Part shown: piece after piece, positions 48,358-56,480 of the stretch
Layout: every line of letters starts with the position of its first letter
How positions within the stretch are numbered: position 1 is the first letter of the stretch
Assembly: GCA_002454505.1 (NCBI GenBank)
Contig: DKJA01000018.1
Location: 1 to 64,000, forward strand
Origin: Oxalobacteraceae bacterium UBA6704
GTDB lineage: Bacteria > Pseudomonadota > Gammaproteobacteria > Burkholderiales > Burkholderiaceae_D
Reading direction: 5' to 3'
Length of the DNA stretch: 64,000 bases
Position numbers and translations under genes: made by a program
Notes under the pieces: generated by a model
The model's input: the letters and a program-made list of their open reading frames with translations, nothing else
Database searches by the model: none
Told to the model about the DNA's origin: nothing

Positions 48358-49488
48358 ATGAAAAAACCCGCCCCGCTCCGCCTTCTCGGCGACCTCACGC
48401 CCGCGCAATTCATGCGCGATTACTGGCACAAGAAACCCCTGCTGATCCGGCAGGCCATCCCCGGCTTCCAGCCGCTGCTGCCGTTCGACGAACTGGCCGA
48501 ACTGGCCACCAAGGACTACGTCGAATCGCGCCTCGTCGCCATGACCGACGGCGAATGGGACATGCAGCACGGCCCGCTGCAGGAACTGCCGCCGCGCACG
48601 CAGCGCGAGTGGACCATGCTGGTGCAGGGCGTCAACCTGCAGAGCGATGCGGCCGATGCGCTGCTGCGCCAGTTCCGCTTCGTGCCGGATGCCCGGCTCG
48701 ATGACCTGATGGTCAGCTTCGCCACCGATGGCGGCGGCGTCGGCCCCCACTTCGATTCCTACGACGTGTTCCTGCTGCAGGCGCAAGGCCAGCGCCGCTG
48801 GAAGATCGGCCCGCAGAAGGATCTGTCGATCATTGAAGGCCTGCCGTTGAAGATCCTGGCGAACTTCACGCCGGACGAGGAATTCGTGCTGGAACCGGGC
48901 GACATGCTGTACCTGCCGCCCCACTACGCGCACGACGGCATCGCCATCGGCGACTGCCAGACGTATTCGATCGGCTTCCGCTCGCCTTCCTACCAGGAGC
49001 TGGGCGAAGCGTTCCTGCAGTTCATGGCCGACTCGATCGACCTGCCGGGCCGCTATGCGGATCCGGACCTGGAAACGTCGAACAAGCCGGCCGAGATCCC
49101 GAAGCACATGCTGACGACGATCGCGGACGAGCTGAACAAGATGCAGTTCACCGAGGACGACTTCACCATCTTCCTGGGCGAACACCTGTCCGAACCGAAG
49201 CACAATGTGTTCTTCACCGGTCCGGAAAAGCCGCTGACGGCGGGCCGTTTCGAGCAATCGGCCAAGAAGAAAGGCGTGACGCTGTCGCGCAAGACGCAGA
49301 TGCTGTACCGCGGCAAGAACGTGTTCATCAACGGCGAGTCGTTTGCCATCGGCCGGGCCGACAAGGTCGCGCTGGAAACGCTGGCCAACCAGCGTGCGCT
49401 GACAGGCAGCGAAGTGGCGGGCACCTCCGAAGACGTGATGGAAGCGCTGTACTCCTGGTACACCGACGGCTGGCTGCAACTGAACTGA
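48358..49488 (+). CDS. roxA: 50S ribosomal protein L16 arginine 3-hydroxylase (YcfD/RoxA-like)
   Basis: The 376-residue cupin (JmjC-type) oxygenase hydroxylates Arg81 of L16 in E. coli using 2-oxoglutarate and Fe(II). Iron ligands are visible: H131 and D133 (GPHFDSYDVFLLQ) and H192 (YLPPHYAHDG), close to E. coli 125/127/187. N-terminal LGDLTPAQFMRDYWHKKPLL and the C-terminal winged-helix end (ALYSWYTDGWLQLN) fit the family. A TTGTTATAATGGG stretch just before the start resembles a -10 box, so the mRNA may be nearly leaderless. The next gene follows 32 bases downstream. Confidence 0.93.
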   Translation: MKKPAPLRLLGDLTPAQFMRDYWHKKPLLIRQAIPGFQPLLPFDELAELATKDYVESRLVAMTDGEWDMQHGPLQELPPRTQREWTMLVQGVNLQSDAADALLRQFRFVPDARLDDLMVSFATDGGGVGPHFDSYDVFLLQAQGQRRWKIGPQKDLSIIEGLPLKILANFTPDEEFVLEPGDMLYLPPHYAHDGIAIGDCQTYSIGFRSPSYQELGEAFLQFMADSIDLPGRYADPDLETSNKPAEIPKHMLTTIADELNKMQFTEDDFTIFLGEHLSEPKHNVFFTGPEKPLTAGRFEQSAKKKGVTLSRKTQMLYRGKNVFINGESFAIGRADKVALETLANQRALTGSEVAGTSEDVMEALYSWYTDGWLQLN

Positions 49489-49520
49489 CCGAGCTGACTA
49501 TATAAATAACAGGAGCGGCG

Positions 49521-49991
49521 ATGGAAACGCACAAGTTCGATACCCGGGCAAGCTTCCAGGCCGCTCTCGACGACTGCTTTGCCCGCGCCCGGCTGACGCT
49601 GCGCTGCTTCGATCCGGATTTTGCCACCTGGGAACTGGGCAGCACCCGCAACGACACCCTGCTGCGGGCCTTCCTGCGACAGGGCGGCCGGTTCCAACTG
49701 GTCGCCCACGGCACCGCCCGCCTCGAGCGGGACGCGCCCCGCTTCCTGCGCCTGCTCCAGGATTATGCCCATGCCATCGAGTGCCGGGTGACCAACCGTT
49801 CACTGCGCCACCTGACCGATTCTTTCTGCATCGCCGACGAGCGCGATCTCGTGCGGCGCTATCACAGCGATTTTTTCCGCGGGGAAGCAGAAATTGATGC
49901 GCCTTCGTCAACCCAATCCGCGTTGGAGCGTTATACCGCTATCTGGGCCGAAACAAACCCTGGTTTGCATGCAAATGTTACTGGATTGTAA
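49521..49991 (+). CDS. Conserved hypothetical protein following the L16 hydroxylase gene
   Basis: The 156-residue cytoplasmic protein starts at an ATG with AGGAGCGGCG upstream. I recognise no named enzyme. It reads METHKFDTRASFQAALDDCF, LRCFDPDFATWELGSTRNDT, GGRFQLVAHGTARLERDAPR and ADERDLVRRYHSDFFRGEAE. The pattern recalls one half of a phospholipase-D-like fold without HKD motifs, as in the DUF7931-type proteins. Proximity suggests co-expression with the hydroxylase. The last 25 residues differ in composition from the rest. Confidence 0.7.
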   Translation: METHKFDTRASFQAALDDCFARARLTLRCFDPDFATWELGSTRNDTLLRAFLRQGGRFQLVAHGTARLERDAPRFLRLLQDYAHAIECRVTNRSLRHLTDSFCIADERDLVRRYHSDFFRGEAEIDAPSSTQSALERYTAIWAETNPGLHANVTGL

Positions 49992-50111
49992 GCAATAAAT
50001 CGGTACAATTTGCTTGTTCGACAGGTAAGTCGGTACGGGTGCGAAAGCGTGCAGCACTGGCCGTTCCGCAAACATTGTGATTACGCAAAATAGTTGCGAA
50101 ATCATCTTGTG

Positions 50112-50144
50112 TTGCTATTGCGACGCACCAAGAATCGCTATAAT
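50112..50144 (+). promoter_or_regulatory. Probable promoter of the Ala-rich lipoprotein gene
   Basis: TATAAT at 50139-50144 is a perfect -10 box within an otherwise gene-free, AT-rich 288-base region. Upstream TTGCTA (50112) or TTGCGA (50118) could be the -35, with spacings of 21 or 15 bases, neither ideal. The gene start is 135 bases downstream, giving a long leader of about 130 bases. Confidence 0.5.
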
Positions 50145-50279
50145 ATTCGGTTAGGAAGTTTCCGTTGTCTAGGGCACCTTATGGTCCGCAAGACCACGAA
50201 ACGCCCTCTTGAGCGATAATTACCGGTAATTATTCATCGCAACAATGTTATTATTCTGTGAATTAATTAAGGAAAACAA

Positions 50280-50549
50280 ATGAAAAAATCCCTGCTGATC
50301 GCCTCCCTGCTGGCTGTTGCTCTGGCTGCTTGCTCGAAAAAAGAAGAAGCGCCTGTCGCTCCAGTGGCAACCCCAGAAGTCGCTGCTCCAGCTGCTGACG
50401 CTACCGCTCCTGTCGTGGCTCCTGCTGCTGACGCAGCTGCTCCAGCTGCTGACGCTGCCGCTGCTGCTGCTTCGGACGCTGCTGCTGCCGCTTCCTCCGC
50501 TGCTTCCGCAGCATCGTCGGCTGCTGACGCTGCCTCCGCTGCCAAGTAA
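50280..50549 (+). CDS. Small Ala-rich lipoprotein
   Basis: The 89-residue protein has a lipoprotein signal with lipobox LAAC (Cys18) after MKKSLLIASLLAVALA, then SKKEEAPVAPV. The remaining 65 residues are a low-complexity Ala/Asp/Pro/Ser run (AADAAAPAADAAAAAASDAA). A strict period in GCTGCT-type codons is visible. TTAAGGAAAAC upstream fixes the ATG and a strong terminator follows, so this is an independent, probably well-expressed unit. Similar Ala-rich lipoproteins are frequent in this family; function is unknown. The tail may form a helix spanning towards the peptidoglycan, in the manner of Lpp, but that is a guess. Confidence 0.8.
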   Translation: MKKSLLIASLLAVALAACSKKEEAPVAPVATPEVAAPAADATAPVVAPAADAAAPAADAAAAAASDAAAAASSAASAASSAADAASAAK

Positions 50550-50593
50550 TCAGCCTGGACGAACGCCGTCTCCGGACGGCATTCGAACGACAA

Positions 50594-50619
50594 ACCGCCC
50601 CTCGGGGCGGTTTTGTTTT
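50594..50619 (+). terminator. Rho-independent terminator of the lipoprotein gene
   Basis: ACCGCCCC-TC-GGGGCGGT followed by TTTGTTTTG: an eight-pair GC-rich stem with a T tract, 45 bases after the lipoprotein stop. Confidence 0.9.
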
Positions 50620-50641
50620 GGGCGCGGGGTTTATCGCAGGA

Positions 50642-51280
50642 TTAATACGCCACCGTGAAGCGCGCCCGGCTGTGCGCCGCGCGCTCGGCTTCGTCGAGCA
50701 TCGCCACCGCGTAGTCCTGCAGCGAGATCCGGCTGTCGCCCGCTGCATCGACCAGCAGCTGATCCGTACCCAGCTGGAACTTGCCGGTACGCTCGCCCGG
50801 TTCGATGTGGGCCGCCGGACTCAGCATCGTCCAGTCCAGCCCGGGCTCGGCCTGCAGCAGCTTCAATGCCTGGCGGGCGCCTTCCGCCGTGGCTTTCCAC
50901 TGCGCCGGAAACGCGGGCGTATCGACCAGTTGCACGCCCGGTGCCACTTCCAGGCTGCCGGCACCGCCGACCACCAGTAAACGCGGTACGCGTGCCGCCT
51001 TCGCCGCGGCGATCACCGTCTCGATGCCGCGTACGTAGTAGCCGTAGACATCCTGCTGGGCATGACCGCTGAACGCGCTGATCACGACGTCCATCTCGGT
51101 TAGTTGCAATTCGAGGGAGGCCGCATCCTGCACGTCGACCTTGACGGCATGCACACGCTCGCCGGCAGGCACTTTCTCCGGATGGGAAACGAGCGCTTTG
51201 ACTTCGTGGCCGCGCGCGACGGCTTCGGCCAGCAATACGGAACCGATATAACCGGTGGCACCGATGAGGGCAATCTTCAT
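50642..51280 (-). CDS. NAD(P)-binding oxidoreductase-like protein (NmrA/SDR-a type)
   Basis: The 212-residue protein has the Rossmann motif IGATGYIGS at the N terminus and follows the atypical SDR (NmrA/YwnB-like) pattern: EAVARGHEVKALVSHPEK, VKVDVQDAASLE, DVVISAFSGH, LLVVGGAGSLEV and DWTMLSPAAHIEPGERTG. Start ATG 51280 has AAAGGAATT upstream; the ATG at 51295 lies inside that site and is not used. It is divergent from a LysR-type regulator, with a conserved inverted repeat between them, so it is likely the regulated target. The substrate is unknown. Confidence 0.88.
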   Translation of the reverse strand: MKIALIGATGYIGSVLLAEAVARGHEVKALVSHPEKVPAGERVHAVKVDVQDAASLELQLTEMDVVISAFSGHAQQDVYGYYVRGIETVIAAAKAARVPRLLVVGGAGSLEVAPGVQLVDTPAFPAQWKATAEGARQALKLLQAEPGLDWTMLSPAAHIEPGERTGKFQLGTDQLLVDAAGDSRISLQDYAVAMLDEAERAAHSRARFTVAY

Positions 51281-51293
51281 GGCAATTCCTTTC

Positions 51294-51370
51294 ATTAATG
51301 AATTATGACTGGCACCAATGATCCTTGAATTGATTGCCTGAATAAACGGGTGGCGCCATAATTCATTAAT
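51294..51370. promoter_or_regulatory. Inverted-repeat operator region between the oxidoreductase and LysR genes
   Basis: ATTAATGAATTATG (51294-51307) and its exact reverse complement CATAATTCATTAAT (51357-51370) lie 49 bases apart in the divergent intergenic space, one near each gene start. The arms are AT-rich with an internal TTAA core. This is a plausible pair of binding sites for the adjacent LysR-type regulator. Confidence 0.65.
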
Positions 51371-51390
51371 CAGGATTTCTAATTAATGCG

Positions 51391-52302
51391 ATGGCGCTTC
51401 CGGGACAAATCGATCTGAACGATCTGCTGATCTTCACGGCTGTCATCGAGGCGGGCGGCTTCTCGAAGGCGGCGCAACGGCTCGGCGTGGCGCCGGCCAA
51501 GGTCAGCCTGGAAGTGGCGCGACTGGAAACCCGGCTCGGTGCCGCGCTGTTCACGCGAACCACGCGCCGCGTCGTGCCCACCGAGGCAGGCCAGGCGCTG
51601 CATGACAGCTGCGCGCCGCTGCTGCTGCAACTGCGCGCGGCGGTGGACGACGTGCATTCCTCCGCAACCGAGCTGACCGGCAGCCTGCGCATCACGGCGC
51701 CGACCGATCTGGGCGCGCAATCGGTGGCGCCGGCCCTGGCCAGCTTTGCGGCGCTGCATCCGGCGCTGGCCATCGACCTGCGCACGGGCGACCGTATTGC
51801 CGACCTCGTCGGCGAAGGCATCGACGTGGCGATCCGCATGGGCTGGCTGCGCGACTCGTCGCAGCGGGCCGTCAAGCTGGCGGAATTCGATCAGTACATG
51901 GTGGCCGCGCCGGCATATCTGCGTCGGGTTGGCATGCCGGAAACACCGGATGAGCTGGCCGCGCTGGAGTGGATCGCGCTGACGCGGCTGCCCGCGCCGC
52001 TGACGTGGAAACTGACCGCGCCGGACGGCACCGCCCACACGCTGCAATTGCGCGCGCGGCTGCGTACCGACTCGGCCGACGCGCTGCGGGCGATGGTGAA
52101 GCATGGCGCCGGCGTCACCATCCTGCACCAGTACGCCGTGCAGTCCGACCTGCGCTCGGGCGACCTTGTGCAGCTGCTGCCCGGCTGGACACTGCCCACG
52201 GGCGGCACCTACGCCGTCTTCCCGCCCGGCCGCCACGTGCCGCGCAAGGTGCATGCGTTCGTGGCGTTCTACCGGGAATGGCTGGAAAAGGAAAACCGGT
52301 GA
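51391..52302 (+). CDS. LysR-type transcriptional regulator
   Basis: The 303-residue protein has the LysR winged helix-turn-helix at residues about 8-66 (LLIFTAVIEAGGFSKAAQRL, PTEAGQALHD) and an effector-binding domain from about 92 on (GSLRITAPTDLGAQSVAPAL, IDVAIRMGWLRDSS, YMVAAPAYLRRVG). It is closest in style to the CrgA/AaeR-type group that controls adjacent divergent genes. The target is probably the NAD(P)-binding oxidoreductase. The final codons and stop run into a copy of the family B repeat. Confidence 0.92.
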   Translation: MALPGQIDLNDLLIFTAVIEAGGFSKAAQRLGVAPAKVSLEVARLETRLGAALFTRTTRRVVPTEAGQALHDSCAPLLLQLRAAVDDVHSSATELTGSLRITAPTDLGAQSVAPALASFAALHPALAIDLRTGDRIADLVGEGIDVAIRMGWLRDSSQRAVKLAEFDQYMVAAPAYLRRVGMPETPDELAALEWIALTRLPAPLTWKLTAPDGTAHTLQLRARLRTDSADALRAMVKHGAGVTILHQYAVQSDLRSGDLVQLLPGWTLPTGGTYAVFPPGRHVPRKVHAFVAFYREWLEKENR

Positions 52303-52305
52303 CGG

Positions 52306-52372
52306 AAAAACCGGTGACAGGCTCCATTTTTCGGGAAATATTTCTCCGAAAATGGTGCCTGTCACCGGTTTT
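52306..52372. repeat. Family B palindromic repeat (CCGGTGACAGG type), copy 1
   Basis: The left arm AAAACCGGTGACAGGCTCCA pairs with the right arm TGGTGCCTGTCACCGGTTTT (one mismatch); the loop holds TTTTTCGGGAAATATTTCTC. A partial extra word, AAAACCGGTGACGG, lies just before it and contains the LysR stop codon. The second copy is at 62312-62382. Both lie at the 3' end of a plus-strand gene. Confidence 0.85.
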
Positions 52373-52404
52373 AGGTGTGGCGACCGCTGCTATCCAGGCG
52401 GCGT

Positions 52405-52434
52405 AAAAAAAACCGGCCAGCGGCCGGTTTTTTT
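52405..52434. terminator. Bidirectional terminator between lysR-type gene and bamC
   Basis: AAAAAAAACCGGCC-AG-CGGCCGGTTTTTTTT-like hairpin: CCGGCC/GGCCGG stem, A tract on one side and T tract on the other, placed between the convergent LysR and bamC genes. Confidence 0.9.
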
Positions 52435-52447
52435 GTGCGGAACCGAA

Positions 52448-53626
52448 TTACTTCAGCTCGTCCTGCAGCAAGGTGAGGATCTTCTCGCCGGTTGGCGTGG
52501 TATCCGGCTCGGCCTTGTTGTTCTGCACCGTGACTTCGCTGCTGTTGCCGGTCGGCGCAGCCTTGACGATGATGCGGTAGCGTTGCGCTTCCTTGTCCGC
52601 TTCCGACGAGCCCCAGCTGAACAGGCGGCTGAAGAAGCCTTTCTTCTCGACCTGGTCGGCCACGTAGCGCACGAAGTAGATGCCCTGCACGCGGTCGCGG
52701 TCTTCCACGGTGAAGCCGGCGCGGTCCAGCGCCAGGCCCACGCGGCGCCACGAGCGGTCGAAGCCTTCGTCCGTCTCGACGTGGCGGGTGGCGCCCTCGC
52801 CTTTCAGGAACGCATGCAGCGGCTGCACGATCGCGTTGTCGACGGCCGTACGGGCCGCGGTTTCTTCCGTGCCGCCCAGCTTGGTCAGCAGGCGGGCCAG
52901 GAACACGGCTTCCAGGTTCGGGTCGGAAGGACGCGGCATCCACTGCACCACTTCCTTGTCCGTGCCGCGCGCCACTTCCTCGGCGCCGCGGTGGCTGATG
53001 TAGATCTCCGTGGTGCCGTCGGCATTGCGTTCGACGCGGGTGCGGAACTTGTCGCGCTCGCCGGACGAATAAGCCGAGTCGAACACCTTGCCGATGGTGC
53101 GGCGGATGATGTCCTGCGGGATCTTCGCGCGGTTTTCGTTCCACTCGGTTTCCATCACGCCGGCGGTGGCGTTGTCCAGCGCCAGCGTGAAGCCGGACTC
53201 TTCCCAGAACGTTTTCAGCTGCGGCCACAGCACGTCGGCCGGCTGCTTGACGACCAGCCAGCGCTGGTTGCCGGCGCGCTCGACGCGCACCTTGTCGTTG
53301 CCGGTGCTGGCCACTTCGTTGCCGACTGGCGCGGCAACCGCCGGGCCCGTGCCTGCCGCTGCACCAGCCTGGCCGGCGCGTTGCGCGGCGTAACCGGATG
53401 CCGTCGCGACACCGCTGTTATTCGTGTCGGGCAGCGCGTAGCGGTTGTCTTTCTGCAGCTGGGTCAGGTCGGGCGGCACGTCCAGCGTGCTTGCCTTCTT
53501 GGCCGACTTGTAGTCCACCGTGGTCTTGCCGACGACCGACTCGACCATGCCGCAGCCGGTCAGGCTGAGCATCAGGGCGCCGAGCACGAGGCCGCTTTGC
53601 GGAGAGAGAGAAGCTTTCTTTGTCAT
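52448..53626 (-). CDS. bamC: Outer membrane protein assembly factor BamC
   Basis: The 392-residue lipoprotein has a signal ending in the lipobox LTGC (Cys24). The BamC N-terminal unstructured segment that binds BamD follows (DYKSAKKASTLDVPPDLTQL, a family hallmark). Two helix-grip domains come next (about 125-240, VERAGNQRWLVVKQPADVLW; and 255-385, RSWRRVGLALDRAGFTVEDR). It is an accessory lipoprotein of the BAM complex at the outer membrane. It lies 75 bases downstream of dapA, the conserved dapA-bamC arrangement. Confidence 0.95.
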   Translation of the reverse strand: MTKKASLSPQSGLVLGALMLSLTGCGMVESVVGKTTVDYKSAKKASTLDVPPDLTQLQKDNRYALPDTNNSGVATASGYAAQRAGQAGAAAGTGPAVAAPVGNEVASTGNDKVRVERAGNQRWLVVKQPADVLWPQLKTFWEESGFTLALDNATAGVMETEWNENRAKIPQDIIRRTIGKVFDSAYSSGERDKFRTRVERNADGTTEIYISHRGAEEVARGTDKEVVQWMPRPSDPNLEAVFLARLLTKLGGTEETAARTAVDNAIVQPLHAFLKGEGATRHVETDEGFDRSWRRVGLALDRAGFTVEDRDRVQGIYFVRYVADQVEKKGFFSRLFSWGSSEADKEAQRYRIIVKAAPTGNSSEVTVQNNKAEPDTTPTGEKILTLLQDELK

Positions 53627-53701
53627 GTGGTAACTGAAGTAAACGCTGAAGAAAACAGCTGGGTTGAACCCGCGTCAGTTCGCACGGACGCGGTCCGGGC
53701 T

Positions 53702-54580
53702 TTAGGCCAGCACGCCGGCATCGGCCAGCGCGGTGCGCACGACCTGATGGCATTGTGCTGCAAGGGGAACGAGCGGCAGGCGGATGCCGGCCGGGATCCG
53801 TTTCATTTCCGCCAGTGCCCATTTGACGGGAACCGGGTTCGGCTCCACGAACAATTGCTGGTGCAGCGGGAAGACCTTGTTGTTGATCTCGATGGCGGTG
53901 GCGATGTCGCCGGCCATGGCGGCGGTGCACAGCTCGGACATCGCGCGCGGCGCCACGTTGGCGGTCACGGAAATATTGCCCTTGCCGCCGGCCAGCATCA
54001 GCGCCATCGCGGTGGGATCGTCGCCGGAGTACACGGCGAAATCGGCCGGCACCTGGCGCAGCAGGTCGAGGCCGCGGCCGATATTGCCGGTGGCATCCTT
54101 GATGCCGACGATGTTCGGAATGGCGGCCAGGCGCAACGTCGTCTCGGTGGACATGTCGGCGACAGTACGGCCGGGCACGTTGTACAGGATCACCGGCAGG
54201 TCGACCGCTTCGGCGATCGCCTTGAAGTGCTGGTACATGCCTTCCTGGGTGGGACGGTTGTAGTAAGGCACCACCTGCAGCGTGGCATCGGCGCCTGCTT
54301 CCTTGGCGTAGCGGGTCAGCGTGATCGCTTCCGCCGTCGAGTTGCCGCCGCTGCCCGCGATGACGGGAATGCGGCCGGCCACGCGGTCGACGCAGGCCTT
54401 GATCAGTGCACAGTGTTCGTCCACGGTAACCGTGGCCGATTCGCCCGTCGTGCCGACGATGACGATGCCATGCGTGCCCTCGGCAATGTGCCAGTCGATG
54501 AGGTCGTTCAGGCTGGCGTAGTCCAGGCTGCCGTCCTCGTTCATCGGGGTCACGATTGCAACAATGCTGCCCTTAATCAT
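53702..54580 (-). CDS. dapA: 4-hydroxy-tetrahydrodipicolinate synthase
   Basis: The 292-residue TIM-barrel enzyme condenses pyruvate and aspartate semialdehyde in lysine and diaminopimelate synthesis. Motifs: GTTGESATV (substrate loop), YNVPGRT with the catalytic Tyr, GIKDATGN with the Schiff-base Lys (about 161), and YSGDDPTAMALMLAGGKGNIS. Length equals the usual 292. It is first in the dapA-bamC unit and starts about 100 bases from the methyltransferase gene stop, so it probably has its own promoter. Confidence 0.97.
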   Translation of the reverse strand: MIKGSIVAIVTPMNEDGSLDYASLNDLIDWHIAEGTHGIVIVGTTGESATVTVDEHCALIKACVDRVAGRIPVIAGSGGNSTAEAITLTRYAKEAGADATLQVVPYYNRPTQEGMYQHFKAIAEAVDLPVILYNVPGRTVADMSTETTLRLAAIPNIVGIKDATGNIGRGLDLLRQVPADFAVYSGDDPTAMALMLAGGKGNISVTANVAPRAMSELCTAAMAGDIATAIEINNKVFPLHQQLFVEPNPVPVKWALAEMKRIPAGIRLPLVPLAAQCHQVVRTALADAGVLA

Positions 54581-54680
54581 AATTAAACCAATTGCAAAAA
54601 GATTTAAAACGTCGATTGTAGACGATAGGCCGTGCCAGTGGTGTATTTCGCACTGGAATCAAGCCTCGAATCCACCCGGT

Positions 54681-55250
54681 TCAGGCCGCGTCGCAGCACA
54701 GCAGTGCGGCTTCGCGGGGGAACTCCGGCTTCACGGCGACGATGCGCTGAAGCATCTTCTGGCGGGCCGGCGTTTCCCTGCTGTCATTAACGATGCCGTC
54801 CTCGAATGCGATGACACGCAGGCCCTGCGCGCCGGCCAGCGCCAGCAGTTCGCCCTGTTTCAGCAGGAAATCCGGGTTACTTGGCTTGCCGAACGCGGCA
54901 TTGCCGTCGGCGAAGGTTTCATAGATCAGCACGCCGTTGGCGGCCAGGCTGCCGATCATGTCCGCCAGCAGCGGGCGGTGCAGGTAGTTCGTCACGACGA
55001 TGCCGGCAAAGCGCCCTGTCCCGAACGGCCAGGCCGCGCCGTCCGCCTCGAGGTCGATCTGGCTCGTGACGATGCCGGGCCCGGCGGCGGCGGCCAGCGC
55101 CTCCGGGTTGCCGTCGACGGCCACCACGGCATGGCCCAGCGTCACCAGGTGCCGCGCATGGCGGCCCGTGCCGCAGGCCAGGTCCAGCACTTCGCCGTTC
55201 GGGATCACGGGTGCGAAGCGCTGCACCCAGGGGGAAATTTCATCGTTCAT
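54681..55250 (-). CDS. Class I SAM-dependent methyltransferase
   Basis: The 189-residue protein has the Rossmann-type SAM site VLDLACGTGRHARHL (motif I), VVAVDGNPEAL (motif II) and FAGIVVTNYLHRPLL (motif III/IV region), ending in REAALLCCDAA. It resembles TehB/UbiE-like small-molecule methyltransferases in the YjhP group; the substrate is not visible. It starts 15 bases after the trpS stop on the same strand, so co-transcription with trpS and the site-2 protease gene is likely. Confidence 0.9.
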   Translation of the reverse strand: MNDEISPWVQRFAPVIPNGEVLDLACGTGRHARHLVTLGHAVVAVDGNPEALAAAAGPGIVTSQIDLEADGAAWPFGTGRFAGIVVTNYLHRPLLADMIGSLAANGVLIYETFADGNAAFGKPSNPDFLLKQGELLALAGAQGLRVIAFEDGIVNDSRETPARQKMLQRIVAVKPEFPREAALLCCDAA

Positions 55251-55265
55251 GGTTTACTCGCGTCT

Positions 55266-56468
55266 TTACGTATAACTGAGGCCCATTGCCTCGCGCACAT
55301 CGCGCATGGTTTCCTGTGCCAGCTTGCGGGCCGTGTCGTTGCCATCGGCCACGATGGCCCGCACCAGCGACGGATCGTCCAGATAAGGCTGGGCCCGCTC
55401 GTGCATCGGTTCCTGTTCGGCCACGATCGCATCGATCACCGGCTGCTTGCATTCGATGCAGCCGATGCCCGCCGACCGGCAGCCCTTCTGCACCCATTCC
55501 TGCGTGGAGGCATCGGAATACACCTGGTGGAACTGCCAGACGGGGCATTTCGCCGGTTCGCCCGCATCGGTGCGCCGCACGCGCGCCGGATCGGTGGGCA
55601 TCGTGCGGATCTTGTGCGTCACCTGTTCCTTGTCGTCGCGCAGCGCGATCGCGTTGCCGTAGCTCTTGGACATCTTGCGGCCGTCCAGCCCCGGCAGCCG
55701 CGCCGCGGCCGTCAGCTGCGCCCGCGGTTCGACGAGGATCAGCTTGCGGCTGCCTTCCAGGTAGCCGAACAGCCGCTCGCGGTCGATCATCGACAGGCTG
55801 CCCGCGTCGTCCAGCATGGCGCGGGCCTGGGCCAGCGCGGCATCGTCGCCGTCCTGCTGGTAGCCGGTGCGCAGTTCGTTGTAGAGCCGGGCGCGCTTGC
55901 TGCCCAGCTTCTTCACCGCATCCTGCGCCTTCTTCTCGAAGCCGGGCTCCTTGCCGTACAGGCGTTTGAAGCGGCGCGCCAGCTCGCGCATCATTTCGAT
56001 GTGCGGCACCTGGTCCTCGCCCACCGGCACGGTGCTGGCCCGGTAGATCAGCACGTCGGCCGCCTGCAGCAGCGGATAGCCGAGGAAGCCGTAGGTCGAC
56101 AGTTCCTTGCCGGCCAGGTTGTCGATCTGGTCGCGGTAGGTGGGCACCCGCTCCAGCCAGCCCAGCGGCGTGGCCATGGACAGCAGCAGGTGCAGCTCGG
56201 CATGCTCCGGCACGCGCGACTGGATGAACAGCGTGGCCTGGGTGGGATCGACGCCGGCAGCCAGCCAGTCGACCAGCATGTCCCACGTGGCTTTCTCGAT
56301 GATGCCTGGATCGTCGTAATGCGTCGTCAGCGCATGCCAGTCGGCCACGAAGAACAGGCACGGTTGCTCGGCCTGCATCGCGATCCAGTTCTTCAGCGCG
56401 CCATGGTAGTGCCCCAGGTGCATGCTCCCCGTGGGACGCATGCCGGAGACGACGCGGTCGGGATACAT
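55266..56468 (-). CDS. trpS: Tryptophan--tRNA ligase
   Basis: The 400-residue class I synthetase shows the HIGH motif in GSMHLGHYHGAL and KMSKS in GRKMSKSYGNAI. FVADWHALTTHY and ARAMLDDAGSLSMIDRERLF are also typical. It is longer than E. coli TrpS (334) because of a beta- and gammaproteobacterial insert in the C-terminal half, where KCPVWQFHQVYS and GCRSAGIGCIECKQPVID carry cysteines that may bind zinc or an Fe-S cluster. It charges tRNA-Trp. It is the middle gene of a probable three-gene unit with the upstream metalloprotease. Confidence 0.96.
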   Translation of the reverse strand: MYPDRVVSGMRPTGSMHLGHYHGALKNWIAMQAEQPCLFFVADWHALTTHYDDPGIIEKATWDMLVDWLAAGVDPTQATLFIQSRVPEHAELHLLLSMATPLGWLERVPTYRDQIDNLAGKELSTYGFLGYPLLQAADVLIYRASTVPVGEDQVPHIEMMRELARRFKRLYGKEPGFEKKAQDAVKKLGSKRARLYNELRTGYQQDGDDAALAQARAMLDDAGSLSMIDRERLFGYLEGSRKLILVEPRAQLTAAARLPGLDGRKMSKSYGNAIALRDDKEQVTHKIRTMPTDPARVRRTDAGEPAKCPVWQFHQVYSDASTQEWVQKGCRSAGIGCIECKQPVIDAIVAEQEPMHERAQPYLDDPSLVRAIVADGNDTARKLAQETMRDVREAMGLSYT

Positions 56469-56480
56469 GGCAGCGACAGG

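Noticed and set aside
50340..50545. Repetitive GCTGCT/GCTGAC words that look like a short repeat array
   Set aside because: They are codons of the Ala/Asp-rich lipoprotein. There are no conserved spacers and no repeat of CRISPR length.
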